A program made the translations under genes and the position numbers. The notes under the pieces were generated by a model. It had not been told where the DNA came from, did no database searches, and saw only the letters and a list, made by a program, of their open reading frames with translations. DNA of 64,000 nt from Spirosoma foliorum (GTDB lineage: Bacteria > Bacteroidota > Bacteroidia > Cytophagales > Spirosomataceae), in the NCBI RefSeq assembly GCF_014117325.1, contig NZ_CP059732.1, positions 6,833,001 through 6,897,000 of the forward strand. Direction: 5' to 3'. Within the stretch, counting starts at the first letter, position 1; the number at the start of each line of letters is the position of its first letter. Below, piece by piece: positions 34,206 to 43,700 of this stretch.

Positions 34206-35576
34206 TCAGGCTGGCAATGTTATGGTAAATGTTGTTCCTTCTCCTTCTTTACTCGCTACCTCCAACGTTCCACCATGCCCTTTGGTCACAATGTCATAGG
34301 CTAATGACAGCCCTAAACCAGTACCCTCACCCGTCGGTTTAGTCGTAAAAAAGGGCTGAAAAATTTTTTGCACCACCGCTTCCGGAATACCAGTCCCATT
34401 ATCGCTGACCGTAACGACGGCTTCTTCATTGGCACAACGGGTACTGATCGTCACCGTGGGCTGATAACCAGCGTCCTCCCCTTTTTTCTGACGTTGCTGA
34501 ACGGCGTAAAATGCATTGGTAAACAGGTTCAGTAGCACCCGGCCAATGTCCTGAGGAATCATACTGATTTCGCCCAGCGACGTATCAAATTCTGTTTTCA
34601 ACGTGGCATTGAACGCTTTGTCTTTGGCACGTAAGCCGTGGTAGGCTAACCGAAGATACTCGTCGGCCAGCGCGTTCAGATCGGTCAGTTCGCGCTGACC
34701 CGTACTGGCGCGGGAGTGCTGAAGCATGCCTTTTACAATAGACGAAGCCCGCCCACCATGATGACTAATTTTCTGAAGGTTCTGTTTGAGATCAGTCAGC
34801 AATTCTGCTTCCAGTTCGTGGTCACGATCCGATTTGGCCTGCTCTTCGGTCAATTCATCAATAAGCTCAATACTGACCTCCGAGAAGTTATTAACGAAAT
34901 TGAGTGGATTCTGGATTTCGTGGGCAATTCCGGCGGTGAGCTCCCCTAGCGATGCCATTTTCTCGCTCTGAATCAGTTGGTTCTGCGTCGCCTTTAATTC
35001 GGTAACCGTTTGCTCCAGTTCTTCTTTTTGCCGGGTAATTTCGGCCGTTCGTTCGGCAACCAGGTATTCCAGTTCGTTCTTCTTCGCTTCAATAATACGC
35101 CGTTGCTCAAGCTCCTTCTCGTGCTCTAGCTGCGCTTTGGCCAACGACTTTTTCTGGTTGTAGGCAATAACAACAAACGTAAGAAACCAGATGATGGCAA
35201 AGGTAGAAGTCGAATCGACATAGTCATCGTTGGCTTTATAGAATTTAGGCGCTAAATGCTCTAGTAAGTCCTTAAAAATGAGCACAAAGGCATAAGGACC
35301 AATAGCCAGTAGTAGCGTTCGGGCAGGTCGGAATTCATAGAGCTGGGAGATGGTATAGACGATCGAAAAAATAATGATCAGCTCATACCAGATTAGCCAG
35401 GGGTCTGGAAATATCTCTCCGAGCGCCATCAGGATCAATCCCGTAAGCCATGTCTGCTTTAGGTATCTATCCCAGCCGGGTAGTCGTTTTTCCGTCTCCA
35501 GAAACCGTCGGAGATAGCGAATTACGGTAGCAGCTATACCAATCGCTATAAATGATTCGCCATCGTGCCAATTCAT
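34206..35576 (-). CDS. Membrane sensor histidine kinase
   Basis: A 456-residue kinase. Residues 1-140 hold about four membrane segments with little outside the bilayer. A long coiled coil (145-200) leads to HisKA with His219 in GIAHEIQNP and to HATPase_c with DNGTGIPEAVVQKIFQPFF. The HisKA/ATPase part is a close paralogue of the TPR kinase 22 bases downstream, so the pair arose by duplication with exchanged sensors. Its ATG overlaps the stop of the transporter gene by 4 bases, so it is coupled to it. No receiver is in this operon. Confidence 0.93.
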   Translation of the reverse strand: MNWHDGESFIAIGIAATVIRYLRRFLETEKRLPGWDRYLKQTWLTGLILMALGEIFPDPWLIWYELIIIFSIVYTISQLYEFRPARTLLLAIGPYAFVLIFKDLLEHLAPKFYKANDDYVDSTSTFAIIWFLTFVVIAYNQKKSLAKAQLEHEKELEQRRIIEAKKNELEYLVAERTAEITRQKEELEQTVTELKATQNQLIQSEKMASLGELTAGIAHEIQNPLNFVNNFSEVSIELIDELTEEQAKSDRDHELEAELLTDLKQNLQKISHHGGRASSIVKGMLQHSRASTGQRELTDLNALADEYLRLAYHGLRAKDKAFNATLKTEFDTSLGEISMIPQDIGRVLLNLFTNAFYAVQQRQKKGEDAGYQPTVTISTRCANEEAVVTVSDNGTGIPEAVVQKIFQPFFTTKPTGEGTGLGLSLAYDIVTKGHGGTLEVASKEGEGTTFTITLPA

Positions 35577-38500
35577 ACCTGCTCTTTGTTAGTATTGACC
35601 GATTGACGAGCAATGAGTTCGTTCTGCCGCCGAATGCGCCCCGATAAACTTCTGACGATACTCCGCAATACTTCGCCCCGCTCTTCCATCAGATCGAAGA
35701 AATCATCCTGATCGATCCGCAGTAGCCGAATATCTGTAACGGCTTCGGCAGTAGCGGATCGGGATTCGGTGTCCAGCAAAGCCAGTTCGCCAAAGAAATC
35801 TCCTCGCCCAAAACGAGCCAACTCCGTTTCGCCATCCAGAATGACTACTTCGCCCGAGTAAATTACATACATGCCAGAGCCCAGATCGCCCTTATGGAAA
35901 ATGGTTTCGCCAGCCGGATGCTGCTCCTCTTTCATAATCGGCGTTATGCTGGCCAACACATTTTCGGGCGTTTGCGAAAACAGACTGGTTTGCGCTAATA
36001 GCAGGACACGATCGTAGGCGGCAATCTGGTCGGTCGAATGGGTTGAATGACTCATAAGCAAAGGAGATAAGGCAGAAAAACGAGACGCTAATGATTGTTG
36101 AGCCGCTAACGCTTCGTTGGCAGGCAAGCTCCGCAAAGCAACACTTACTGTCCAGGCAGAGAAAATAGTTTCGCCCATTCGTAGGATAAACGCCCGAATC
36201 GATTCAGGCTCCTGAAACGCGCCCAGTTCAACATCAAGAATACGAACCTTTTCGGGTCGGGGCAAATCGTCGACCAGAACTTGCAGGGTTTGATAGGTAG
36301 CTCTTGGAATTAGGTTATCGAGCATTTCGAGCGCATTGGCCCGACGCTCGCGAGCAGGGTGATTAACCCCCATACGGGCTCCGGCAATCGTATCTGAATC
36401 ATAGAGTTGCGTCAGAATATCAAACAATCGCTGAAGCACGACCGACAATTCGTAATCAAGCGTCTCGGTCAAATCAGCATCTGTCAAACTACCGTGCATC
36501 AGTCGTTGGGCCAACAAAACCTCCTCATGCATCAAAGCCCGGAATATCGCATCATCGTCGGGTTCGTTAGGGAAACGCCGTAAGGCACGCAGCGCTACGC
36601 CACGCACCTGTAAATCATGCTCCTGAGCTAATTCATTCAGCAGATGGCGGCTTTCGGGCGAATAAATAGCCCCGCAAATGGCGGCAATCCGCTCCATCAC
36701 CAACTGATCTTTTGTGGACTGCCGAACCCGACGCAAGGCCGGAATCAGCTCAGGACCGCGTGTTTTCAACGCCTGGACAACAGCCCGGCCAATGGTTTCG
36801 TGTGTTAAGTTATCTAGTAAGTATTGAGTCAGTTCTTTATTCGACAGATGGCCAGCCGCTGAGATAGCCGCCTTCTTCACATCGGGCATTGAACTGGTTA
36901 GTCGTTCACTAACAAGTGGGGCAAACTCATTCAGGTGTAAAGACGCAATTAGGTTCAGCGCCAGTTGTTGATGAGCGGGATCTTTATCGGTAGCCAATTG
37001 CCGCAAACTTGCCTGAGCAGGCGAATCGTGTGGGTTTAGTTCTAACACGCCTTTAACAGCCCCCAGCCGAATGTTCAGATCGGTATGATTGATGAGCGGA
37101 GCCAATTCTGATGGTTCCACGTTAATTCGGCGACCTAACAGATACGACGCCTGTTGCCGCAAAGACGGCTCAGAATCGGCCAGCGCAATGTGCATTAACT
37201 GTTTATTGGGCGCGGGCTGATTTGAATGCGTTATGGTAGCCAGCGTTCGTCGGCGAACATTGGCATCGGCATGCGTCAGTAAAACAGGAATCCGCTGACT
37301 CAGTTCGCTCGGCTTATGGGCATCGAGCCAGCCAATGGCCACAATCACATCTTCTGGCTTCGGACTCTGCAATTGCTGGATCAGACTTGCCTGCGCTACG
37401 GTTGGCATAGCTAATTGATCGCTCTCCAGAAACCGGCGCCCAATGGCATCATTCAATTCGAGCAGGTAGCGTTTATAAGTATGCTGCAACAGCCAGATGG
37501 CCCCAGCCAGCAAGGCAACCCAAACCAGTGCACCACCTGATTCGAGGGTTGTGTGAAAAACAAAAATAAGAAAGCCCGCTACCCCTAACCCAACTGGCTC
37601 ATATAACCCCTTGGCCAGTGTATGACCTTTCAGCCGTTGTGGAGGTAACAAAGGCTGAAACAATACCAGAAATACAGGATCGAATAACGCCCGACGAGCT
37701 ACTTCAAACACTAAATAAAGACCACAGAAATAAACAAGCAATACAGTCTCACTCGTGGCGGTATAATGCATTACAATCAGGCCAGCCAGCCCAATCAAAG
37801 CGACCCAGGGTAGAACCAGCAATGATCGTTGTACGCCAAATTTATCGAGTACCTGCCGCGACAGAAGCAGCTTGACCAACATAGCTACGCCATACGTCAG
37901 GGCCAGTACGTAGCTCACATACCGAATCACATCCGTTTGATCATGAAATCGGTGTTTTACATTAATGAAGAAATTGTATTCGATTTCGGTAGCCACAGCG
38001 GCCAGCACAGCCAAACTCAAACACATATAAAAAATGAGTTCGCTCCCTCCAAAGCGCTTACCAATCAGCCGGGAAGGCTCGCGGCCAACTGCCCTATCGG
38101 AGCGATGTGGTGCGTGCACATCGTGCGACTGGATAGTTAGGTGAACAATATAAAGTGCTGCCAGAAATGCCCCAAAGGCCACTATCAACAGTCGAAGTAC
38201 ATCAGCATGGGCATGCACCAAAGCCGCCAGAATGGCCCCTAACGCCTTAGCGGGCATATCGCCCGAGCTGATCACACCAAACAGGCGTTTGCTCTGTCGT
38301 GTATCGAACACAACCGCTGAAACACCCCAAAATTCAAGATTTGTTAATAAATAAATGATCCGGTAGCCCGTCATGATCGCTACGGCAGCGGCTACCGAAT
38401 GCCCCACAATCACTAATATTCCGAGTACCACTGTCATGACCACCGCAGCCAGCAGTACTCGTACTGCCAGGCTGCGCAAGGCCAGGTGATGCTCGTAATA

Positions 38501-38758
38501 CGCATATATTCTTCCCACGCCAATCATACCCAAGGCAGCAACCACATAGGCCACAGGCAGACTGGTTTCGGGGTGATTCTCAAGCAAAATGGCATTGGAT
38601 GCTACATAGATCAGAATAGTACCAATGCCTAACAGAAAATTATGAATAAAAAATAACCGCACGGTTCGACCTTCTTCTGGTCGAATTCCCAGGGCGCGTT
38701 GCCATCGGTGGGCTGAAGAAGTAGTGGGTTGATAGGTAACGTCGGGACCAACGGTCAT
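35573..38758 (-). CDS. NTT-like transporter fused to HEAT repeats and a cyclic-nucleotide-binding domain
   Basis: A 1061-residue protein. The first ~440 residues carry about 12 hydrophobic segments resembling ATP:ADP antiporter-type carriers (NLEFWGVSAVVFDTRQSKRLFG). HEAT-like repeats occupy ~470-750. The C-terminus (~910-1030) is a CRP-type domain with phosphate cassette FGELALLDTESRSATAEA, whose Glu and Arg are the cNMP contacts, so binding is likely. The start is the ATG at 38758: the open frame to 38788 would use a TTG that is part of a -7 element. First gene of an operon with two histidine kinases. Confidence 0.88.
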   Translation of the reverse strand: MTVGPDVTYQPTTSSAHRWQRALGIRPEEGRTVRLFFIHNFLLGIGTILIYVASNAILLENHPETSLPVAYVVAALGMIGVGRIYAYYEHHLALRSLAVRVLLAAVVMTVVLGILVIVGHSVAAAVAIMTGYRIIYLLTNLEFWGVSAVVFDTRQSKRLFGVISSGDMPAKALGAILAALVHAHADVLRLLIVAFGAFLAALYIVHLTIQSHDVHAPHRSDRAVGREPSRLIGKRFGGSELIFYMCLSLAVLAAVATEIEYNFFINVKHRFHDQTDVIRYVSYVLALTYGVAMLVKLLLSRQVLDKFGVQRSLLVLPWVALIGLAGLIVMHYTATSETVLLVYFCGLYLVFEVARRALFDPVFLVLFQPLLPPQRLKGHTLAKGLYEPVGLGVAGFLIFVFHTTLESGGALVWVALLAGAIWLLQHTYKRYLLELNDAIGRRFLESDQLAMPTVAQASLIQQLQSPKPEDVIVAIGWLDAHKPSELSQRIPVLLTHADANVRRRTLATITHSNQPAPNKQLMHIALADSEPSLRQQASYLLGRRINVEPSELAPLINHTDLNIRLGAVKGVLELNPHDSPAQASLRQLATDKDPAHQQLALNLIASLHLNEFAPLVSERLTSSMPDVKKAAISAAGHLSNKELTQYLLDNLTHETIGRAVVQALKTRGPELIPALRRVRQSTKDQLVMERIAAICGAIYSPESRHLLNELAQEHDLQVRGVALRALRRFPNEPDDDAIFRALMHEEVLLAQRLMHGSLTDADLTETLDYELSVVLQRLFDILTQLYDSDTIAGARMGVNHPARERRANALEMLDNLIPRATYQTLQVLVDDLPRPEKVRILDVELGAFQEPESIRAFILRMGETIFSAWTVSVALRSLPANEALAAQQSLASRFSALSPLLMSHSTHSTDQIAAYDRVLLLAQTSLFSQTPENVLASITPIMKEEQHPAGETIFHKGDLGSGMYVIYSGEVVILDGETELARFGRGDFFGELALLDTESRSATAEAVTDIRLLRIDQDDFFDLMEERGEVLRSIVRSLSGRIRRQNELIARQSVNTNKEQV

Positions 38759-38785
38759 AAGCAGATTTCGGACACGATTTATCGT

Positions 38786-38793
38786 CAAATATA
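38786..38793 (-). promoter_or_regulatory. -7 element of the transporter-kinase operon
   Basis: On the minus strand TATATTTG matches TAnnTTTG exactly, about 28 bases before the ATG at 38758. A -33 CTTG lies 15 bases further up (38812-38809), closer than usual. The rest of the divergent gap to sucA is AT-rich and holds no ORF. Confidence 0.5.
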
Positions 38794-39080
38794 CACAGCC
38801 GTCGATGACAAGATGCCAGTGTAGTAGCTAATATGCCGTTTGGCCTACTTAGCTAATCCATTCTAATACCTTATCATGTGAATTAAATGAAGCTTAAAAA
38901 ACAGATCGAATGAGATGTTTTTTGTCGATAACACCTTACTCTACTGGTGCGATTGTTGTAGAAAATAACCGTTAACCGTTCTCTGGTGAAAAATCATTTT
39001 TTGGTAATAAAATTAATTTTTTAGTTGTTGTATACATAAAGGAGCGATTATCAGCAATCAGTAGGATAAAAACAATAAGT

Positions 39081-39116
39081 TTTGGGCTAACTCTGAAACT
39101 GAATACGCTACCTTTG
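39081..39116 (+). promoter_or_regulatory. Promoter of sucA
   Basis: TTTG (39081-39084) is followed after 24 bases by TACCTTTG (39109-39116), a perfect -7 box with a slightly long spacer. It lies about 30 bases before the ATG at 39147. A TTG inside the box opens a longer frame that is thereby rejected. Confidence 0.65.
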
Positions 39117-39146
39117 CAAGTCAAAAACAACGACGAGTCCCCCGTC

Positions 39147-41924
39147 ATGGATCAGTACTCATATATAGCCAATTCCGATGCGGCTTACGTAGATCAACTC
39201 TACCAAGCTTATAAGCAGGACCAGCAATCTGTTGATGAAAGCTGGCAGCAATTTTTTAAAGGATTTGAATTTTCTCTGACCTACGGAGAAGAAACAACAG
39301 GCAAACCTGCCGCAGCGACTCCAAATGGAGTTTCAGCAAACGGCAATGGCCAAGCTACGGCTAGTAAACCAGTAGATGCCACTCACGCCGAAAAAGAAGT
39401 TTCGGTGGCTAGTTTAATCAAGGCATACCGGTCGCGAGGCCACTTACTGGCGAAAACCAATCCACTTAAAGCGCGCAAAGACCGCCAGCCTCGTATCGAT
39501 CTGCCGGATTATGCCCTTACCGATGCCGATTTAGATACCGTATTTGACTCAGGCAAGCTGCTCGGTATTGGGCCAGCAACACTGCGTGTCATTATGGAGT
39601 CGCTGCGCAAGATTTACGCGGGCGAGATCGGGTTCGAGTACATGTATATTCGGGAGCTGGATGTAAAAAACTGGTTGCGAAATAAAATTGAGAAAGAAGC
39701 GCTCGTTTTTGAGCCTTCGCTCGATGAGAAAAAACGTATTCTCGAAAAGCTCAACGAAGCCACCGTTTTCGAAAACTTCCTGGCTACAAAATACCTGGGG
39801 CAGAAGCGTTTTTCGCTCGAAGGGGGTGAGGTAACGATCCCAGCGCTCGATACGATCATTAGCCTATCTGCCGATATGGGCGTTGAGGAAGTGATGATTG
39901 GGATGGCACACCGCGGACGCTTAAATGTACTGGCCAATATTCTGGGCAAATCGTACGAATCCATTTTCGATGGATTTGAAGGAAACGTACCTGAGGAGGT
40001 TCATGGCGACGGTGACGTTAAATATCACCTGGGCTATTCAAGCCTGACCGAAACCAAATCGGGCAAGCAGATCAGCGTAAAACTGGCCCCGAACCCATCG
40101 CACTTAGAAGCGGTGAACCCGGTTGTTGAAGGATTCGTACGGGCGCAAGCCGATGAAGAATACAAAGGTGACTTCACGAAAATAATGCCGATCCTGATTC
40201 ATGGCGATGCCGCTGTGGCTGGTCAGGGCATTGTTTATGAAGTAACACAGATGGCTAAACTGGCAGGTTATCAAACTGGCGGAACGGTCCATTTTGTGAT
40301 TAACAACCAGATTGGCTTCACCACCGACTTCGAAGATGCGCGGTCGTCTATCTATTGTTCGGATATCGCGAAGATCGTTGACGCGCCTGTTTTCCACGTG
40401 AATGGCGACGATCCAGAAGCCGTTATTTTCTGCGCCAAACTGGCCGTTGAATTCCGTGAGAAATTCAAACGGGATGTATTTATCGATATGGTTTGTTACC
40501 GACGCTACGGACACAATGAGTCCGACGAGCCGAAGTTTACACAGCCAACGATGTATAACATCATCGATAAGCACCAGAACCCACGCGAAATCTATAAAGA
40601 CCTGCTGATCAAACGGGGTGATGTAGATGCCGAACTGGCACAACGCATGGATACGGAGTTCAAAAAGCAATTGCAGGACCGGCTCGACCGCGTGAAGCAA
40701 AAAGCGGAGATTCCGTACAAACAACTCCGTCTGGATCGCGACTGGGCTTCGTTGCGTTTCAGTGAACCCGTCGATTTCGAGAAATCGCCCGAAACAGGTA
40801 TTCCAGCAGAAACCTTAGAAACGATCGGACAAGCACTGGTTAAGCTTCCTGAAGGGTTTAAACCCCTGAAGCAGATCGACAAGTTGCTGAAAGATCGGCA
40901 GGTGATGTTGACGGACACCAAAATGGTTAACTGGGGTACGGCTGAGTTGCTGGCTTATGGTTCTATTTTGCTCGAAGGCAACCCGGTTCGGTTGAGTGGT
41001 CAGGACGTACAACGCGGTACGTTCTCACACCGTCATGCGGTATTGCACGACTCTGAAACAAACGAAACCTATTCATCGCTCGACTTTATTAAAGAAGGAC
41101 AGCCGAAGTTTCAGGCTTATAACTCGCTCTTATCAGAGTATGGTGTATTAGGCTTTGAGTACGGTTATGCGATGGCTACGCCTAATGCCCTGGTTATCTG
41201 GGAAGCTCAGTTTGGGGATTTCTCAAACGGCGCTCAATTGATTATCGACCAGTTCATTGCGGCTGCGGAATCGAAATGGGGCATTCAGAATGGCGTTGTC
41301 ATGCTGTTGCCGCATGGCTATGAAGGACAAGGTCCTGAACACTCAAATGCTCGCCCTGAGCGGTATTTGCAGCTCTACGCGGAATACAATATGACCGTAG
41401 CTAACGTCACAACGCCGGCCAACTTATTCCACATCATGCGTCGACAATTGGCCTGGCCGTTCCGGAAACCATTGGTCATCATGTCGCCGAAATCGTTGTT
41501 ACGCCATCCAAAGTGTGTATCTCCGCTCGAGGATCTGACGAAAGGTTCTTTCCAGGAAATAATCGACGATAGCTACGCACAAGCGAAGAAAGTAAAACGT
41601 GTGCTGCTTTGCACGGGTAAAATTTATTATGACCTACTCGAAAAACAGCAAACCGATCAGCGCGATGATGTAGCGATTGTTCGATTGGAACAGTTAGCTC
41701 CTTTGTCGAAAACGCAATTGGAAGCTGTACTGGAAAAATACAAAAAAGCAGAACGTTTCTGGGTACAGGAAGAACCAGAAAACATGGGTTACTGGACTTA
41801 TTTGTTACGTGTAGGCCTGAATCTGCCAATTATTTCGCGTAAAGCTGCGGCTTCACCCGCCACTGGTTACCCAAAAATTCATACTCAGGAACAAGCCGAT
41901 ATCGTTCGGAGAGCGTTTGAATAA
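39147..41924 (+). CDS. sucA: 2-oxoglutarate dehydrogenase E1 component
   Basis: A 925-residue thiamine-diphosphate enzyme that decarboxylates 2-oxoglutarate in the TCA cycle. The N-terminus has the E1o start SYIANSDAAYVDQLYQAYKQD, then a Ala/Asn-rich linker. EVMIGMAHRGRLNVLAN carries the active-site His, and the cofactor site has IHGDAAVAGQGIVYE with NNQIGFTT. The transketolase-type C-terminal part has EYGVLGFEYGYAMATPNALVIWEAQFGDF and HGYEGQGPEHSNARPER. The start at 39147 is fixed by the promoter. sucB follows after 87 bases. Confidence 0.97.
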   Translation: MDQYSYIANSDAAYVDQLYQAYKQDQQSVDESWQQFFKGFEFSLTYGEETTGKPAAATPNGVSANGNGQATASKPVDATHAEKEVSVASLIKAYRSRGHLLAKTNPLKARKDRQPRIDLPDYALTDADLDTVFDSGKLLGIGPATLRVIMESLRKIYAGEIGFEYMYIRELDVKNWLRNKIEKEALVFEPSLDEKKRILEKLNEATVFENFLATKYLGQKRFSLEGGEVTIPALDTIISLSADMGVEEVMIGMAHRGRLNVLANILGKSYESIFDGFEGNVPEEVHGDGDVKYHLGYSSLTETKSGKQISVKLAPNPSHLEAVNPVVEGFVRAQADEEYKGDFTKIMPILIHGDAAVAGQGIVYEVTQMAKLAGYQTGGTVHFVINNQIGFTTDFEDARSSIYCSDIAKIVDAPVFHVNGDDPEAVIFCAKLAVEFREKFKRDVFIDMVCYRRYGHNESDEPKFTQPTMYNIIDKHQNPREIYKDLLIKRGDVDAELAQRMDTEFKKQLQDRLDRVKQKAEIPYKQLRLDRDWASLRFSEPVDFEKSPETGIPAETLETIGQALVKLPEGFKPLKQIDKLLKDRQVMLTDTKMVNWGTAELLAYGSILLEGNPVRLSGQDVQRGTFSHRHAVLHDSETNETYSSLDFIKEGQPKFQAYNSLLSEYGVLGFEYGYAMATPNALVIWEAQFGDFSNGAQLIIDQFIAAAESKWGIQNGVVMLLPHGYEGQGPEHSNARPERYLQLYAEYNMTVANVTTPANLFHIMRRQLAWPFRKPLVIMSPKSLLRHPKCVSPLEDLTKGSFQEIIDDSYAQAKKVKRVLLCTGKIYYDLLEKQQTDQRDDVAIVRLEQLAPLSKTQLEAVLEKYKKAERFWVQEEPENMGYWTYLLRVGLNLPIISRKAAASPATGYPKIHTQEQADIVRRAFE

Positions 41925-41929
41925 AAATC

Positions 41930-41997
41930 AGTCGATAGTTGTCTGTTACTAGTCATTAGTATTTTTGCTGATCACTATTGCCTGATGACTATCGACT
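41930..41997. repeat. Stuttering inverted repeat between sucA and sucB
   Basis: The ends AGTCGATAG (41930-41938) and CTATCGACT (41989-41997) pair perfectly. The inner parts pair imperfectly and repeat TAGT/ACTA words. It covers most of the gap. Confidence 0.65.
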
Positions 41998-42011
41998 AAC
42001 TACTAACTTAT

Positions 42012-43622
42012 ATGGCCGTTGACATGAAAATCCCTCCTGTGGGGGAATCCATTACCGAAGTAACTGTTGGCACCTGGTACAAAAAAGAAGGTGATCAGGT
42101 AAAAATGGACGATGTTCTTTGTGGACTCGACTCCGACAAGGCTACGTTTGAATTGACGGCCGAAGCGGATGGTATTTTGCATATTCTGGCTCAGGAGGGA
42201 GATGTGCTTCCTATTGGTGCCAGTATTTGTACAATTGATAATGGCGATGGCGCAGCTGCTCCTGCCCCAACGGCCGAACCTGCCAAAGCCGAAGCGCCTA
42301 AACCTGCTGAACAAGCAGCTCCGGCACCAGCAGCCGAGCCTGCGGCAGCTCCAGTTAGTAGCGCTTCAAGTGTTATTGAAATGAAAGTTCCGGCTGTCGG
42401 TGAGTCGGTTACGGAAGTTACGATTGCTTCGTGGAGCAAAAAAGATGGCGATCAAGTCGCGCTCGACGAAGTGTTGTGCGAACTTGAATCCGATAAAGCC
42501 ACGTTTGAACTCCCTGCCGAAGCTGCCGGAACGCTCCGGATTATGGCACAGGCAGGTGAAACACTTCCAATTGGTGCCTTAATTGCCAAAATTGAAGTGG
42601 GTGCAGGCGCTTCAGCCCCAGCCGCTACGCCAGCACCTCAACCTGCAGCGAGTACACCAGCAGCAGAAACGGCTCCATCTAACGGACAGAACGGATACGC
42701 AGCTCATTACCCATCACCCGCTGCGGCTAAAATTCTGGACGAAAAAGGTGTTAGTACCCAGCAAGTTCAGGGTAGCGGTGTCGGTGGACGTATTACGAAA
42801 GAAGATGCCCTGAAAGCATCGCCAGCTCCAGCACAGCCTGCCGCTCCTGCTGCCCAGCCAACAGCGCCAAAACCTGCTACGCCAACTCCTGCGCCAGCAC
42901 CAGCTCCTGTTGCCGCCGGTGCTCGCAGTCAGCGTCGCGAGAAAATGACTTCGCTCCGTCGGACTATTGCTCGTCGGTTAGTGGCCGTTAAGAACGAAAC
43001 AGCCATGCTAACTACCTTCAACGAGGTAGACATGAAGGCCGTTATGGACTTACGGAACAAATACAAAGACAAGTTCAAGGAGAAAAACGGTGTGGGTCTA
43101 GGCTTTATGTCGTTCTTCACTAAAGCCGTTTGCGTTGCACTGAAAGATTTCCCAGCGGTAAACGCGCAGATCGATGGCGATCAGATGATTTTCAATGATT
43201 TCTGCGATATTTCAATCGCCGTTTCGACCGATCGGGGCTTAGTAGTGCCGGTTATTCGGAATGCCGAGCAGTTGAGTTTTGCCGGAATTGAAAAAGAAAT
43301 CGTTCGTCTGGCGGGCTTGGCTCGTGACAATAAACTGACCATCGATCAAATGACGGGTGGTACGTTCACAATTACCAACGGGGGTACATTCGGCTCTATG
43401 CTGTCGACGCCAATCATCAATGCTCCTCAGTCGGCGATTTTAGGTATGCACAACATTGTTGAGCGCCCTGTAGTTGTGAATGGTGAGATTGTAGTTCGGC
43501 CAATTATGTATCTGGCTCTGTCATACGATCACCGCATCATCGACGGGAAAGAGTCGGTTAGCTTCCTGGTTCGCGTGAAGCAAATCCTGGAAGATCCGTC
43601 TCGTTTGCTGTTTGATATGTAA
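42012..43622 (+). CDS. sucB: 2-oxoglutarate dehydrogenase E2 (dihydrolipoyl succinyltransferase), two lipoyl domains
   Basis: A 536-residue acyltransferase that moves the succinyl group from E1 to CoA. Two lipoyl domains are present (~2-77 and ~120-195), with the lipoylated lysines in DSDKATFEL and ESDKATFEL. Ala/Pro-rich linkers separate them. The E1/E3-binding domain is near 230-265 ([12 protein letters not shown]), and the catalytic domain ends with the His/Asp motif [13 protein letters not shown]. Many E2o proteins have one lipoyl domain; two is a variant. It is the second gene of sucAB, closed by a long perfect hairpin. No lpd gene is adjacent. Confidence 0.95.
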   Translation: MAVDMKIPPVGESITEVTVGTWYKKEGDQVKMDDVLCGLDSDKATFELTAEADGILHILAQEGDVLPIGASICTIDNGDGAAAPAPTAEPAKAEAPKPAEQAAPAPAAEPAAAPVSSASSVIEMKVPAVGESVTEVTIASWSKKDGDQVALDEVLCELESDKATFELPAEAAGTLRIMAQAGETLPIGALIAKIEVGAGASAPAATPAPQPAASTPAAETAPSNGQNGYAAHYPSPAAAKILDEKGVSTQQVQGSGVGGRITKEDALKASPAPAQPAAPAAQPTAPKPATPTPAPAPAPVAAGARSQRREKMTSLRRTIARRLVAVKNETAMLTTFNEVDMKAVMDLRNKYKDKFKEKNGVGLGFMSFFTKAVCVALKDFPAVNAQIDGDQMIFNDFCDISIAVSTDRGLVVPVIRNAEQLSFAGIEKEIVRLAGLARDNKLTIDQMTGGTFTITNGGTFGSMLSTPIINAPQSAILGMHNIVERPVVVNGEIVVRPIMYLALSYDHRIIDGKESVSFLVRVKQILEDPSRLLFDM

Positions 43623-43630
43623 TATTGGTA

Positions 43631-43700
43631 TAGCTAACTGTAAAAAAGAAGTGGTGTCAGGTTCGAAAACCTGACACCACTTCTTTTTTACAGTTAGCTA
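43631..43700. terminator. Bidirectional terminator, perfect 33-bp hairpin
   Basis: Arms 43631-43663 and 43668-43700 pair perfectly around CGAA. The core is GGTGTCAGGTT, shared with hairpins at 15997-16020 and 47244-47313, and A/T tracts lie within the stem. It separates convergent sucB and MFS genes and overlaps the MFS stop. Confidence 0.93.

Noticed and set aside
39114..39146. TTG start of sucA at 39114 and TTG start of the transporter gene at 38788.
   Set aside because: Both TTG codons are part of perfect TAnnTTTG -7 boxes, so they lie upstream of the transcription start.
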